A stretch of DNA of 64,000 nt from Enterococcus sp. MMGLQ5-1 (GCF_013155265.1 NZ_JABJXU010000010.1:54339-118338); one strand, 5' to 3'. Positions 27,344 through 36,764 are shown, counted from the stretch's first letter. The notes: generated from the sequence alone by a model not told the origin. A program made the numbers and translations.

Positions 27344-29680
27344 TTGATTAAGTTATCGGTTCACGAATTGATTGACCGTGTTTTGATAGAGGGTTCAATT
27401 GATAATCGCTTCCAATTTTCTGAGCATACTGCTCAAGAAGGAACTCGTCTACATCAAAAATTACAAAAGCAGTTTGCAAAAAATGAGGAATATCATGCCG
27501 AACAAGCAATTAAGTCAAAATTTGAAATCGAAGAATTTGAAATTCAAATTGAAGGTCGAATTGATGGCGTGATTTTAGGCGACGTGGTGAGCATAGACGA
27601 GATTAAAACCTCGGAATATAGCTTTGAGGAATTACCAGCAAGTCAGCTAAATCATTATTGGTATCAGCTTAAAATTTATGGTTATTTATATTTATTGTTA
27701 AATAAAAAGACGCAGTTAAATTTACGATTGAGCTATTTTGAAACGATTAATCAAAAGCTAACACAAAAAAGTGAGCTTTATACTTTAGAGCAGCTAGGCA
27801 TTTTTTTTAATCAGACAATGGCAGAGCTGGTTGATTGGCTAAAATATGAAAAAAATCATCGAGAAAATAGAAATCAGTCGATTGAAGCAATGGCATTTCC
27901 CTTTGATAGCTATCGAAAAGGCCAAAGAGAGCTGATGAAGGCAGTCTATGGTACAATCTTAGAGCAAAAGAGACTTTACACCTTGGCACCAACTGGTACT
28001 GGTAAGACATTGTCTACTATCTTTCCAACCTTAAAAGCGATGCCTGTGGAAAATCTTCAACGCTTGTTTTACTTAACTGCTAAAATTGCGACTCGCAAGG
28101 TAGCAGAAGAAACGGTCGCTTTAATGTCGAATCAAGGCTTGAGGGCGACTTCAGTGACTTTATCAAGCAAGGATAGTATTTGCTTTTTGGATGAAAGAAC
28201 CTGTAATCCGGAGGTCTGTCCCTTTGCTAAAAATTATTATGATAAGCTACGTACGCATCGCCGTGAAATACTTGAACAAGCTGAACAGTTTACCCGTCCA
28301 GTGATCGAGCAGCTTGCTAAAAGCTATCAAATGTGCCCCTTTGAATTAGGCTTAGATTTAGCAAGCTACGCAGATATTATTATTTTAGATTATAATTATT
28401 TATTTGATCCTCGTGCCTATTTGCGACGTTTCTTTGAGCAGCCTGATTCATCTAATTTTTTATTAATTGATGAAGCCCATAATTTAGTTGATCGAGCTAG
28501 AAATATGTATACGGCTTCGCTCTCTTTGAAGAAAGTTAAGGCGATGACACGATTGATTAAGCAACGTAAAATCAAAAATCAACTTAAAAAACTGATAAAT
28601 GAATTGGAAAACTTGGATGACTTTATGGTTGAAAACCATTTAACCTTTCATGCGCAATCAGCAGATAGTTCAACCATTCAAAAACAATTATTGGTATTAA
28701 CTGAATCTTTTAAAAAGGTAATTGCTGAAGCGCCGGTAGAAAATCAACAGACCTTATTGGACTTTTATTTTGAATTAATGGCTTACTTAAAAATAAATGA
28801 TTTTTATGATTCATCATTTAAAACTTTTATAAAAAAGAACGATTGGGACTTAGAATTAACAATTACTTGTATTAATCCAGCAGAAATTATCAGTCAAAGG
28901 CTTTCCTTGGCTCGTGGTGCAGCACTTTTTTCGGCTAGTTTTACCCCATTAAGCTATTATCAAAAAATGTTAGGTGGCAAGCAAGAGGATTATTATCTAA
29001 CAATGGCCTCCCCCTTTGATGAAAAAAAACATCTCTTGTTAGTCAATCCAGCTATTTCAGTGACCTATCGTAATCGTCAGCAGAATATCCCAAAAATTGT
29101 CAGTCAAATTCAAACGATGATTGGGGCGAATCAAGGTAATTATTTGGTTTTCTTTCCATCCTTTGCCTTTTTAACACAATTTTTAGAGTGGTTTGAGACA
29201 ACCGCAAATCTCGTAATTCAAACGCCTACCATGTCGGCAGAAGAAAAGCAGCTCTTTTTGAGCAATTTTAATCAGGAAAATGAGCAGACAACGGTTGGTT
29301 TGGCAGTATTAGGTGGTAGCTTTGCTGAGGGCATTGATTTAAAAGGCAAAAAATTAATCGGTGTGGCAATTATTACGGTTGGCTTACCAATGATTACTGA
29401 GGAAACAAATGAAATTCAGGCCTATTATCAAAATAACGGGCTTAATGGTTTTCAATATGCCTATCAAATCCCAGCAATGAACAAGGTGCTTCAAGCGGTT
29501 GGACGTTTGATTAGAACAGAGATGGATTTTGGTGTCACGCTCTTAATTGATGAACGATTTGGTACTAAGCAGTATCAACGTTTTTTCCCTGCCCATTGGC
29601 AGCATTTTCAGCTTGAGACGAACGATAATCAATTGCGTGAATTACTAGAGCATTTTTGGTTAAATCAAAATATTAGATAA
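27344..29680 (+). CDS. PD-(D/E)XK nuclease-XPD/DinG-like helicase fusion
   Basis: Predicted DNA repair or processing protein of 778 residues. The N-terminal ~120 residues carry a complete RecB/Cas4-type nuclease signature: GTRLH (His37), GRID (Asp74), DEIK (Glu86, Lys88) and QLKIY (Gln108, Tyr112). The rest is a superfamily 2 XPD/DinG-like helicase with Walker A APTGTGKT (about residues 212-219), four cysteines fitting an Fe-S domain (CFLDERTCNPEVC and MCPFE), DEAH (376-379) and motif VI GRLIR. The start is TTG 27344 behind AAGGAGG; a longer frame from 27311 has no ribosome site. No CRISPR locus is present. Role inferred: nucleolytic helicase in DNA repair. Confidence 0.85.
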   Translation: MIKLSVHELIDRVLIEGSIDNRFQFSEHTAQEGTRLHQKLQKQFAKNEEYHAEQAIKSKFEIEEFEIQIEGRIDGVILGDVVSIDEIKTSEYSFEELPASQLNHYWYQLKIYGYLYLLLNKKTQLNLRLSYFETINQKLTQKSELYTLEQLGIFFNQTMAELVDWLKYEKNHRENRNQSIEAMAFPFDSYRKGQRELMKAVYGTILEQKRLYTLAPTGTGKTLSTIFPTLKAMPVENLQRLFYLTAKIATRKVAEETVALMSNQGLRATSVTLSSKDSICFLDERTCNPEVCPFAKNYYDKLRTHRREILEQAEQFTRPVIEQLAKSYQMCPFELGLDLASYADIIILDYNYLFDPRAYLRRFFEQPDSSNFLLIDEAHNLVDRARNMYTASLSLKKVKAMTRLIKQRKIKNQLKKLINELENLDDFMVENHLTFHAQSADSSTIQKQLLVLTESFKKVIAEAPVENQQTLLDFYFELMAYLKINDFYDSSFKTFIKKNDWDLELTITCINPAEIISQRLSLARGAALFSASFTPLSYYQKMLGGKQEDYYLTMASPFDEKKHLLLVNPAISVTYRNRQQNIPKIVSQIQTMIGANQGNYLVFFPSFAFLTQFLEWFETTANLVIQTPTMSAEEKQLFLSNFNQENEQTTVGLAVLGGSFAEGIDLKGKKLIGVAIITVGLPMITEETNEIQAYYQNNGLNGFQYAYQIPAMNKVLQAVGRLIRTEMDFGVTLLIDERFGTKQYQRFFPAHWQHFQLETNDNQLRELLEHFWLNQNIR

Positions 29681-29763
29681 GAAACAAGTCATCTAGTATA
29701 ATGGCTATACAATCAAATTAGGTAGAGTATAATTATTTATATTCTGACATAGGAGGAATTTTA

Positions 29764-30081
29764 ATGGTAAAAGCAATCACAGACACGGATTTTAATACGG
29801 AAACGGATAATGGCTTAGTCTTAATCGACTTTTGGGCAACATGGTGTGGTCCTTGTCGCATTCAAGGTCCAATTTTAGATCAGCTTAGTGAAGAGCTAGA
29901 TGAGGATGAATTGAAAATTGTGAAAATGGATGTTGATGAAAATCCTGCAACACCACAGCAATTTGGTATTATGAGCATTCCGACATTGATTTTGAAAAAG
30001 GACGGCGAAGTAGTAGAAAAAGTAGTTGGCGTTCATAACAAGGAACAAATAAAACAATTAGTTGCGGCACATAGCGCATAA
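29764..30081 (+). CDS. trxA: Thioredoxin
   Basis: Cytoplasmic dithiol reductant of 105 residues with the active site WCGPC at residues 27-31, the cis-proline motif SIPTL and the usual fold. AGGAGG lies upstream of the ATG. It has its own terminator. Unlike in some relatives, no thioredoxin reductase adjoins it. Confidence 0.94.
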   Translation: MVKAITDTDFNTETDNGLVLIDFWATWCGPCRIQGPILDQLSEELDEDELKIVKMDVDENPATPQQFGIMSIPTLILKKDGEVVEKVVGVHNKEQIKQLVAAHSA

Positions 30082-30086
30082 TTTTA

Positions 30087-30112
30087 AGGCCATCCGGTGG
30101 GATGGCTTTTTT
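30087..30112 (+). terminator. Terminator of trxA
   Basis: GCCATCC pairs with GGATGGC around a 4-nt loop, followed by six Ts. Confidence 0.8.
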
Positions 30113-30164
30113 AATTAAATTCAATAGCTGGTTTTTAAAAGCTGTTAATAAACAACGCTTTAAA

Positions 30165-31097
30165 TCAAATTTCATAAATTTGGTATAAATTAGCTATTTT
30201 TCTTTTTAATTCTGTGCGAATATGTAAAGGTGCTAGACATTCACATCTGTCAGCGAAGCTTAAAAGAATGCCATAGTGATAGTCATTTTCTATAAAGGGA
30301 AAATTAACAATATAATGGTTTTCGTCATCTTTTAAAAAGCTGTCATAATCGCAATAATCAAGTAATTGCTCCATAATTGATTGATGTATGCGAAGCTTAA
30401 TAGTGACTTGTAGCTTAGACATAATTTTGGTTGTATCTAAAAGTGGTTGTTGATATTTTTTAGGAATAAATGTAATCTTCTCTCTTTTTAAATTGAACAG
30501 GCGAGTTAATTTAAATAAACGAAAATCATTTCGCTTATAGCAGTAGCCTTGAAAATACCATTGACTACTCTTTAGAACAAGCTGGTAGGGTTCAACTTGT
30601 CTTTTAGTTTTATTTCCGCGGTGGTTAAGATATTCAAATGACAGGACGCTATTTTCTTGTAAGGCAATTTTGATTGTGCTTAAATCGTTTTCTAAATTGC
30701 GATTGCCCGTCCAATGACTAAAATCGATATGTATTTGCTCTGTTTGTAAGTTAGTTGTTTCTACTTTATCAATAGGGATCAGACTTTTAATTTTTGCCAG
30801 CGTATTTGTAAAATCTTTACTTTTTATGTCATTTGGAATACTGGAAATGCCGATTAAGAGCGTGATTAATTCTGCTTGTGAAAACGTATTTTTATCAATC
30901 TTGTAATTTTCCATAATTTCAAACCCACCACCCACACCAGTAGTAGAATGAACTGGGATACCAGCCATACTAATCGCTTCTATATCACGATAAATGGTAC
31001 GCGTAGAGACTTCGAACATATCAGCTAATTTTTTTGCGCTGATTCTCTTTTTATCAATAAGAATCATGATGATACTAACCAGTCTATTAACCTTCAT
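30165..31097 (-). CDS. WYL-domain transcriptional regulator (YafY-like)
   Basis: Regulator of 310 residues with an N-terminal HTH_11 domain (ISAKKLADMFEVSTRTIYRD, about residues 18-37) and a WYL ligand-sensing domain (SFEYLNHRGNKTKRQVEPYQLV and the SQWYFQGYC core) plus a WCX-like C-terminus. It is divergent from the DJ-1/PfpI gene, with a 24-bp inverted repeat between them, a common regulator-target layout. AAGGTGG precedes the ATG. The ligand is unknown. Confidence 0.86.
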   Translation of the reverse strand: MKVNRLVSIIMILIDKKRISAKKLADMFEVSTRTIYRDIEAISMAGIPVHSTTGVGGGFEIMENYKIDKNTFSQAELITLLIGISSIPNDIKSKDFTNTLAKIKSLIPIDKVETTNLQTEQIHIDFSHWTGNRNLENDLSTIKIALQENSVLSFEYLNHRGNKTKRQVEPYQLVLKSSQWYFQGYCYKRNDFRLFKLTRLFNLKREKITFIPKKYQQPLLDTTKIMSKLQVTIKLRIHQSIMEQLLDYCDYDSFLKDDENHYIVNFPFIENDYHYGILLSFADRCECLAPLHIRTELKRKIANLYQIYEI

Positions 31098-31128
31098 TTA
31101 TTTGCCACCTTTTTTATTTATTTTGCGA

Positions 31129-31152
31129 TTGTTGCCATAATGATGTCAACAA
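31129..31152. promoter_or_regulatory. Inverted repeat between WYL regulator and DJ-1/PfpI gene
   Basis: TTGTTGCCAT and ATGTCAACAA (one mismatch) flank AATG, 9 bp before a TATAAT at 31161-31166. Position over the expected -35 suggests an operator for the WYL regulator. Confidence 0.5.
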
Positions 31153-31196
31153 TTGGTAAGTATAATAATAACAGAACTAATTAATGGAGGGCAATT

Positions 31197-31835
31197 ATGA
31201 AAACAATTTATATTTATCTATTAGATACACTGGCAGACTGGGAATTGGGCTATGTCACTGCAGAGTTAAACTCTAGACGCTTTTTTAAAAATGATGCACC
31301 TTTCCTAACGATTAAAACCGTTAGCCATTCTAGACAATCAATTAATACTATGGGTGGCGTTAAAATAACTCCTGATTGCTTAGTTGAAGAGATTGAATTG
31401 AGTGAGAGGAGTGTATTATTGTTACCGGGAGCAGATACATGGCGTTCTCCAAGTCATAAGGCTATTCTTGGCGTCGCAGGCGAGTTGCTTTCAATTGGTG
31501 GTACTGTAGGTGCAATTTGTGGCGCAACGGTGGCGATTGCTAATATTGGTTTATTAAATGAAAATCTACATACTAGCAATGGACTAGAATTTCTTGAAAT
31601 GTTCTGTCCGAATTATCGAGGACAAAATTATTATTTAGACCAATCATCTGTAGCTAATAATAATCTTATCACTGCAGGATCTGCAGGCGGATTGATGTGG
31701 GCTAAACAAATTATTGAAAGTTTAAATGTATTTGAACAGGATACATTAGAAGCTTGGTATAATTATTTTAGTACAGGAAAAGCCAATTACTTTTTGGAAC
31801 TTATGCAAACATTGCCATCTGCTAAGGAAATCTAG
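31197..31835 (+). CDS. DJ-1/PfpI family glutamine amidotransferase-like protein
   Basis: Class I glutamine amidotransferase-like protein of 212 residues in the DJ-1/PfpI superfamily. The nucleophile elbow is AICGATVAIA with the reactive cysteine near residue 103; LLPGADTW forms the preceding acid-containing segment. Homologues act in stress protection, deglycation or regulation, and the exact reaction is not predictable. It is divergent from the WYL regulator, which probably controls it. AGGG precedes the ATG. Confidence 0.84.
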   Translation: MKTIYIYLLDTLADWELGYVTAELNSRRFFKNDAPFLTIKTVSHSRQSINTMGGVKITPDCLVEEIELSERSVLLLPGADTWRSPSHKAILGVAGELLSIGGTVGAICGATVAIANIGLLNENLHTSNGLEFLEMFCPNYRGQNYYLDQSSVANNNLITAGSAGGLMWAKQIIESLNVFEQDTLEAWYNYFSTGKANYFLELMQTLPSAKEI

Positions 31836-31991
31836 TCTTTTAAAATCGATAGGAATGAAAAATAAATTGGGTTGGTATTTTAAGAGGTATGCTTTTTTTT
31901 ATGAAATTGTCTGAAATTCAGATTGCAATAATAACTAGGAAGCTTTGTTGAAGAGTTTTGCATGAGCTAGTGGGATAATTTATTATGCTCA

Positions 31992-32060
31992 CTTTCCTAG
32001 CGTGCGAAGCCCGTAAATTACGAACAATATAAAAGGGGTTAGGACAAATGTCCTAACCCT
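31992..32060. repeat. Composite hairpin repeat, copy C
   Basis: A block beginning CTTTCCTAGCGTGCGAAGCC is followed 30 bp later by a perfect hairpin: GGGTTAGGAC, AAAT loop, GTCCTAACCC. The hairpin resembles the left ends of copies A and B. The same block-hairpin order recurs at 56523-56592. It may also terminate transcription from the DJ-1 gene. Confidence 0.6.
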
Positions 32061-32123
32061 ATTTTTATGGAATCAAGCTTGCTTTTTGCGAAAACATTTT
32101 TGCTTTAAACTAAAAGGATAATC

Positions 32124-32930
32124 TTATAAAACCCATTGTTCAATAGCATAGGCAACACCGTGCTCGTTATTGGATTTTGTGACTGCCTTAGCCACAGCTA
32201 ACACATTGTCAGTTGAATTTGCCATTGCCACGGGTAGATGAACGACTTCAAGCATTGAAAGGTCATTATCAGCGTCACCGATGGCCATCGTTTCTTCCTG
32301 TTTAATGCCAAGCTTTTCTGCCAATGCTAATACCGCATTACCTTTACTTGCTTTTTTATTTAATAATTCAAAATAAAATGGTGTGCTTCGAACTAAGGTA
32401 AAGCGGTCACGCCACTTTTGCTCAACCAATGGAATGATTTTATCTAGTAGCTCAGGCTCATCAATATACATACATTTGATAATTTCCATGTCCGAGGTAA
32501 TTTCCTCTGGCGTTCTATAATGTAGTGGCATTTGGACAATAAATGCTTCATGAACTGAATATTTAGAAATATCACGGTTGGAGGTATAAATGCCCTCTGG
32601 TGTGATGGTATGCTGATGGACGTTTAGCTCACGGGCAAAGCGCTCAATGTCTAAAAAGTCAGTGTAGGCAAGAGGTGTGCGGATAAAATCTGAGTGATCA
32701 TTCGTATGTACCACTAACGCACCGTTAAAGGTAATGACATAATCGCCGACCTCTAATAAATTTAATTCCTCTAATATTGCTTTTACACCGGGAAATGGTC
32801 GTCCTGTGGTAATCACAATTTTTACACCCTGTGCCTTTGCCCTTTGAATTGCTGTTTTAACTTCTGCTGTAATCTCTCGTTGATCATTGACTAAAGTACC
32901 ATCAATATCAATTGCAATTAATTTAATCAA
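32124..32930 (-). CDS. Cof/YidA-type HAD phosphatase
   Basis: Sugar-phosphate phosphatase of 268 residues: motif I DIDGTLVND, motif II VITTGRP, motif III lysine in NKKASKGNAV and motif IV GDADNDLSM, with a C2B cap. The start codon is TTG with AAGGACG upstream. It follows the HD-domain hydrolase gene by 23 bp and is probably co-transcribed with it. Confidence 0.88.
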   Translation of the reverse strand: MIKLIAIDIDGTLVNDQREITAEVKTAIQRAKAQGVKIVITTGRPFPGVKAILEELNLLEVGDYVITFNGALVVHTNDHSDFIRTPLAYTDFLDIERFARELNVHQHTITPEGIYTSNRDISKYSVHEAFIVQMPLHYRTPEEITSDMEIIKCMYIDEPELLDKIIPLVEQKWRDRFTLVRSTPFYFELLNKKASKGNAVLALAEKLGIKQEETMAIGDADNDLSMLEVVHLPVAMANSTDNVLAVAKAVTKSNNEHGVAYAIEQWVL

Positions 32931-32953
32931 TTATATTCGTCCTTATCTATTTT

Positions 32954-34270
32954 TTATATTTCCTTTAATCTGCCGTTGATAATTTGTGCCTGAAAGGCTT
33001 GAATTTCGGTTTCAAATAATGAATTCTGACCGATAATCATTTCCTTTGGAAAAAAGAAACGTGTATCACCTGATTTGACGCCAGTAAGCGCCTTTACGAT
33101 GGGACTAAGCGTTGATAGCTCTGCCAAGGTGCCGTCGGATTCGATCATCTCAATTTCAGTTCGTGGATTAATGCTTTTTGGACGATAAAAATCGTAAGGT
33201 AAGTCAAAGCTTGAATGCACGGCGGTATAGTAATTAGTGTCAAAGCCAACCGCTTCAATATTAGCAATTAATGGTTTTAAATTATCCTCTGATTTAAAGG
33301 TGACGGATTTAAAAACCTTTCGATTGATAAAGCGATCTGCTAAATCGCTTAAAATAATGTCTGAGTGTGTGGTCCAAGTCTCAAAGTAGCAGTTCAAAAC
33401 GCTGTCATCTAAAGCGAGATAATCCAGCAGTGTAAAATTATTCTGAAAGAAAGGAATAAGCTTTGGGCTGGTTAGCTCAAAATACTGGATATTATCTGTA
33501 AAAATTGCCTTAGCACGCTTTAAAAGATGGCTTAAAATGACTTCCATGGAACGACTCGCTTGATGAAAATAGACTTGCATATACATTTGATAACGACTAA
33601 CAATGTAATCCTCAATGGCGTGCATTCCGGAGTGCTTAAAGACAATCCCTGTTTTATGTGGTCTGATCACGCGTAAAATACGAGTTAGGTCAAAATTGCC
33701 ATAGGTTGCACCGGTAAAATAAGCGTCACGAAGTAAATAATCCATTCGATCAGCATCAATCTGTGAAGAAATCAAGCCGACAACCTGTGGGTTGGGATAG
33801 TCATGACTAATCACCGCAGCAACTTTTTCTGGTAATAGAGGGTCGAATTGCCTCAACAGTCTTCCAACCTCTGTTTCGTCACTTGTAATGATTTCTTGGG
33901 TAAATTGCTCATGGTCTGTAAAAAAAAGATGCTCAAAAGTATGTGAATAGGCGCCATGTCCAATGTCGTGGAGTAAGGCAGCAATTAGGGTGACCATGGT
34001 TTCCTCGGCCTGCCAGCCATCGGTTAATTGCTTTGAATTATATTTTTGCTCAAAGCGCTCGGTAATGCGCCTTGCAATTTCATAAACACCAAGACTATGT
34101 GAAAATCTGGAATGTTCAGCGCCGTGAAAGGTGAAGCTTGAAGTGCCAAGCTGTTTAATTCGACGTAAGCGTTGGAATTCCTTTGTGTTAATCAGTTGGT
34201 AAATGATTTCGTGATTGACATGTACGTAGTTATGAACTGGATCGCGGAAAACTTTTTCACTAAATGACAT
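32954..34270 (-). CDS. HD-domain phosphohydrolase (YwfO-like)
   Basis: Metal-dependent HD hydrolase of 438 residues. The metal ligands are seen in HSLGVYEIARR, LLHDIGHGAYSHTFEH and the later DADRMDYLLRD. The layout matches YwfO/SAMHD1-like proteins, several of which hydrolyse dNTPs or (p)ppGpp-like nucleotides. Activity here is not certain. AGGAGG precedes the start. First gene of a two-gene operon. Confidence 0.85.
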   Translation of the reverse strand: MSFSEKVFRDPVHNYVHVNHEIIYQLINTKEFQRLRRIKQLGTSSFTFHGAEHSRFSHSLGVYEIARRITERFEQKYNSKQLTDGWQAEETMVTLIAALLHDIGHGAYSHTFEHLFFTDHEQFTQEIITSDETEVGRLLRQFDPLLPEKVAAVISHDYPNPQVVGLISSQIDADRMDYLLRDAYFTGATYGNFDLTRILRVIRPHKTGIVFKHSGMHAIEDYIVSRYQMYMQVYFHQASRSMEVILSHLLKRAKAIFTDNIQYFELTSPKLIPFFQNNFTLLDYLALDDSVLNCYFETWTTHSDIILSDLADRFINRKVFKSVTFKSEDNLKPLIANIEAVGFDTNYYTAVHSSFDLPYDFYRPKSINPRTEIEMIESDGTLAELSTLSPIVKALTGVKSGDTRFFFPKEMIIGQNSLFETEIQAFQAQIINGRLKEI

Positions 34271-34345
34271 AATACCTCCTTATAATCAATTTAACTATAT
34301 TGTATCTAAAATTTAACCATTGTAAAAGTATCTTGGGTAAATATG

Positions 34346-34361
34346 TTTTTTATCTATACCA
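34346..34361. repeat. 16-bp direct repeat upstream of glmS, copy 1
   Basis: TTTTTTATCTATACCA occurs here and again at 34529-34544, directly before the ribozyme. No function is known; it may be a duplicated promoter or binding segment. Confidence 0.35.
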
Positions 34362-34528
34362 ATTCACAAACTTTTTTATTTTAAGTTAAATTTAATTTTT
34401 GGATAATTAATTAAAATAATTATTAATTTAAGTTAAATATTAAAATATCAGGTGATTACTTGACAAAATGTTGATAAAAGCTTATATTTTAAATTGTTCT
34501 TTTGAAAATAGTAAATATAAAAAATAGA

Positions 34529-34544
34529 TTTTTTATCTATACCA
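34529..34544. repeat. 16-bp direct repeat upstream of glmS, copy 2
   Basis: Second exact copy of TTTTTTATCTATACCA, 9 bp before the ribozyme cleavage site. TATACC could act as a -10, though the transcript would then have almost no leader 5' of the cleavage site. Confidence 0.35.
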
Positions 34545-34553
34545 TTTTATATA

Positions 34554-34700
34554 GCGCCAGACCTTAATTGAAATTTTAAGGTGACGAGGGAGAAACAATC
34601 GAAATTTCGGCGGATAGTTTCAGGGTGTGTGCTCTAGAGATGATGCTTAAAAGTAATGAGTAATCATTATGACAAAGGCTGATTCATACGCCAGAAGAAC
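34554..34700 (+). ncRNA. glmS ribozyme (GlcN6P-activated self-cleaving riboswitch)
   Basis: The leader of glmS contains the conserved core: AGCGCCAG at the cleavage site (between A34553 and G34554), a P2 stem (ACCTTAA/TTAAGGT) leading into GACGAGG, AATCGAAATTTCGGCGGAT, and a following G-rich P3/P4 segment with GGTGTGTGCTC. This layout matches the glmS ribozyme, which cleaves its own mRNA when glucosamine-6-phosphate is abundant. The 3' boundary is approximate; the peripheral P3-P4 domain was not folded. Confidence 0.9.
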
Positions 34701-34747
34701 ATAAAAATATGAAGATTTCTCAAGAAATCAGAAAGAAGGCATTTTTT

Positions 34748-36562
34748 ATGTGTGGCATCGTAGGTGTAGTTGGTAATCGAAATACAACGGATATTTTATT
34801 ACAAGGATTAGAAAAGCTAGAGTATCGTGGTTATGATTCGTCAGGCATTTATGTGACGACTGGTCCTGAAAAGTATAGCTTGATTAAAGCTGTCGGTCGA
34901 ATTGCTGATTTGCGTGCTAAAATTGGCATTGATATTGCAGGCGTTTCAGGGGTTGGTCATACACGCTGGGCAACGCATGGTAAACCAACTGAAAATAATG
35001 CGCATCCTCATTTATCTGAAAGCGGTCGTTTTGTGCTCGTGCATAACGGTGTGATTGAAAATTTCATTGAAATTAAAACTGAATATTTAGCCGATACTCA
35101 TTTTTATGGTGAAACAGATACAGAGATTGCTATTAATTTAATTGCTAAATTTGTCGAGGTTGAAGGTTTAAATGTGCAAGAGGCCTTTTTCAATGCCTTG
35201 AAAATTATCAAGGGTAGCTTTGGCTTTGCTTTAATGGATAAAGAAGATCCAGAAACGATTTATGTTGCTAAAAGAAAATCGCCATTATTAATTGGCTTAG
35301 GTGAAGGCTGCAATATGGTTTGTAGCGATGCGATGGCGATGATTCGGGAAACAAATCAGTTCTTGGAAATTCATGATGACGAAATGGTGGTCGTGAAAAA
35401 AGATGACGTGATTATTTTCTCAGCTGATGGTGACGTGCAGGAAAGAATGCCATTTACTGCGGCGTTAGATTTATCAGATATTGGTAAAGGGACATATCCA
35501 TTTTATATGTTAAAAGAAATAGATGATCAACCAACCGTGATGCGGACTTTAGTACAAAAGTATACGAAGCCGACCGGTGAGATGGTGATTGACGAAGCAA
35601 TTTTAAAGGATATTTTGGCAAGTGATCAGATTTATGTTGTTGCTGCCGGTACTTCTGAGAATGCGGGCTGGGGAAGTAAAGCGCTTTTTGAAAAATTAAC
35701 GGGCATTCCTGTCGGTGTTTATACTGCGAGTGAGTTCGCCTATAATATACCTTTACTTTCAAAAAATCCATTTTTTATCTATTTAACGCAATCTGGTGAA
35801 ACAGCTGATTCACGGCAAGTTTTGGTTGAAACGAATAAATTAGGCTATAAATCTTTAACGATTACTAATGTGCCGGGCTCAACGCTCTCACGTGAAGCTG
35901 ATCATACTTTATTACTACATGCAGGACCAGAGATTGCAGTTGCATCAACTAAGGCCTATACTGCACAGATTGCAATGATGGCAATCTTAGCAAAGGCAAT
36001 TGGTGATAAGCTTGGTAAAAAAGAGGCGATTGAATTAGACCTAGTACACGAGCTAGGGATTGTTGCAACAGCGATTTCAGCGATTATTGATACAAAAGAG
36101 GCAATTGAAGCATTAACCTATCAATACACGGAAGAAACACCAAATTGCTTCTATATCGGTCGCGGTAGTGATTATCATGTTTCAAAGGAAGCTTCTTTGA
36201 AGATGAAGGAAATCTCATATATTCAATGTGAAGGCTTTGCGGCAGGTGAGCTAAAGCATGGCACGATTGCTTTGATTGAAGAGGGGACGCCTGTGATTGC
36301 TTTGATTAGTGAGCCACGCTTAGCGCCACATACTCGGGGTAATTTAATGGAGGTTTATTCTCGGGGTGCCAACACTCTAGTCATCGCTACAGAAGATTGT
36401 GCTAAGCCAGAGGATCAGATTGTTGTGCCAAATGTACATCCATTACTAACACCGCTAGTGACAGTTGTACCAACACATTTACTCGCCTATTATGCATCAT
36501 TACATCGTGGTTTAGATGTTGATAAGCCAAGAAATTTAGCAAAATCTGTTACGGTAGAGTAG
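34748..36562 (+). CDS. glmS: Glutamine-fructose-6-phosphate aminotransferase GlmS
   Basis: Makes glucosamine-6-phosphate from fructose-6-phosphate and glutamine, the first committed step to cell wall amino sugars. The start must be ATG 34748 because the N-terminal nucleophile cysteine follows it (MCGIVGVVG); a frame open from 34709 would bury it. The 604 residues comprise an Ntn glutaminase domain (THGKPTENNAHPH), two SIS domains (SQSGETADS, STKAYTAQ) and the C-terminal DKPRNLAKSVTVE. AGAAGG lies upstream. Controlled by the upstream ribozyme. Confidence 0.97.
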   Translation: MCGIVGVVGNRNTTDILLQGLEKLEYRGYDSSGIYVTTGPEKYSLIKAVGRIADLRAKIGIDIAGVSGVGHTRWATHGKPTENNAHPHLSESGRFVLVHNGVIENFIEIKTEYLADTHFYGETDTEIAINLIAKFVEVEGLNVQEAFFNALKIIKGSFGFALMDKEDPETIYVAKRKSPLLIGLGEGCNMVCSDAMAMIRETNQFLEIHDDEMVVVKKDDVIIFSADGDVQERMPFTAALDLSDIGKGTYPFYMLKEIDDQPTVMRTLVQKYTKPTGEMVIDEAILKDILASDQIYVVAAGTSENAGWGSKALFEKLTGIPVGVYTASEFAYNIPLLSKNPFFIYLTQSGETADSRQVLVETNKLGYKSLTITNVPGSTLSREADHTLLLHAGPEIAVASTKAYTAQIAMMAILAKAIGDKLGKKEAIELDLVHELGIVATAISAIIDTKEAIEALTYQYTEETPNCFYIGRGSDYHVSKEASLKMKEISYIQCEGFAAGELKHGTIALIEEGTPVIALISEPRLAPHTRGNLMEVYSRGANTLVIATEDCAKPEDQIVVPNVHPLLTPLVTVVPTHLLAYYASLHRGLDVDKPRNLAKSVTVE

Positions 36563-36578
36563 ATTTAAATAATATTGG

Positions 36579-36645
36579 GGGTTGGGACAAATGTCCTTAC
36601 CCTTTTTGTAATGTGCGAAATTTATCTAGCACGTGTGATTTACCG
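36579..36645. repeat. Composite hairpin repeat, copy D
   Basis: GGGTTGGGAC and GTCCTTACCC form a hairpin followed by five Ts, serving as glmS terminator. It is followed by a block (ATTTATCTAGCACGTGTGAT, ending ACCGAAGCTC) resembling the conserved block of copies C and E. Order differs from those copies. Confidence 0.55.
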
Positions 36646-36764
36646 AAGCTCTCCTGAAAAAATAAAATTTTTTTAACAACTTAACTAGAACGCTAAAGCG
36701 TTAAGCCTCATTTGTCTTAAACCTCTTGCCTATCGTTTTAATTTGGTGAACAATTACACTATAA

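Noticed and set aside
34379..34440. TTTAAG-N5-TTTAAT resembling a CiaR box upstream of glmS
   Set aside because: The -10-like sequence lies at the wrong distance and the region is extremely AT-rich, so chance is likely.
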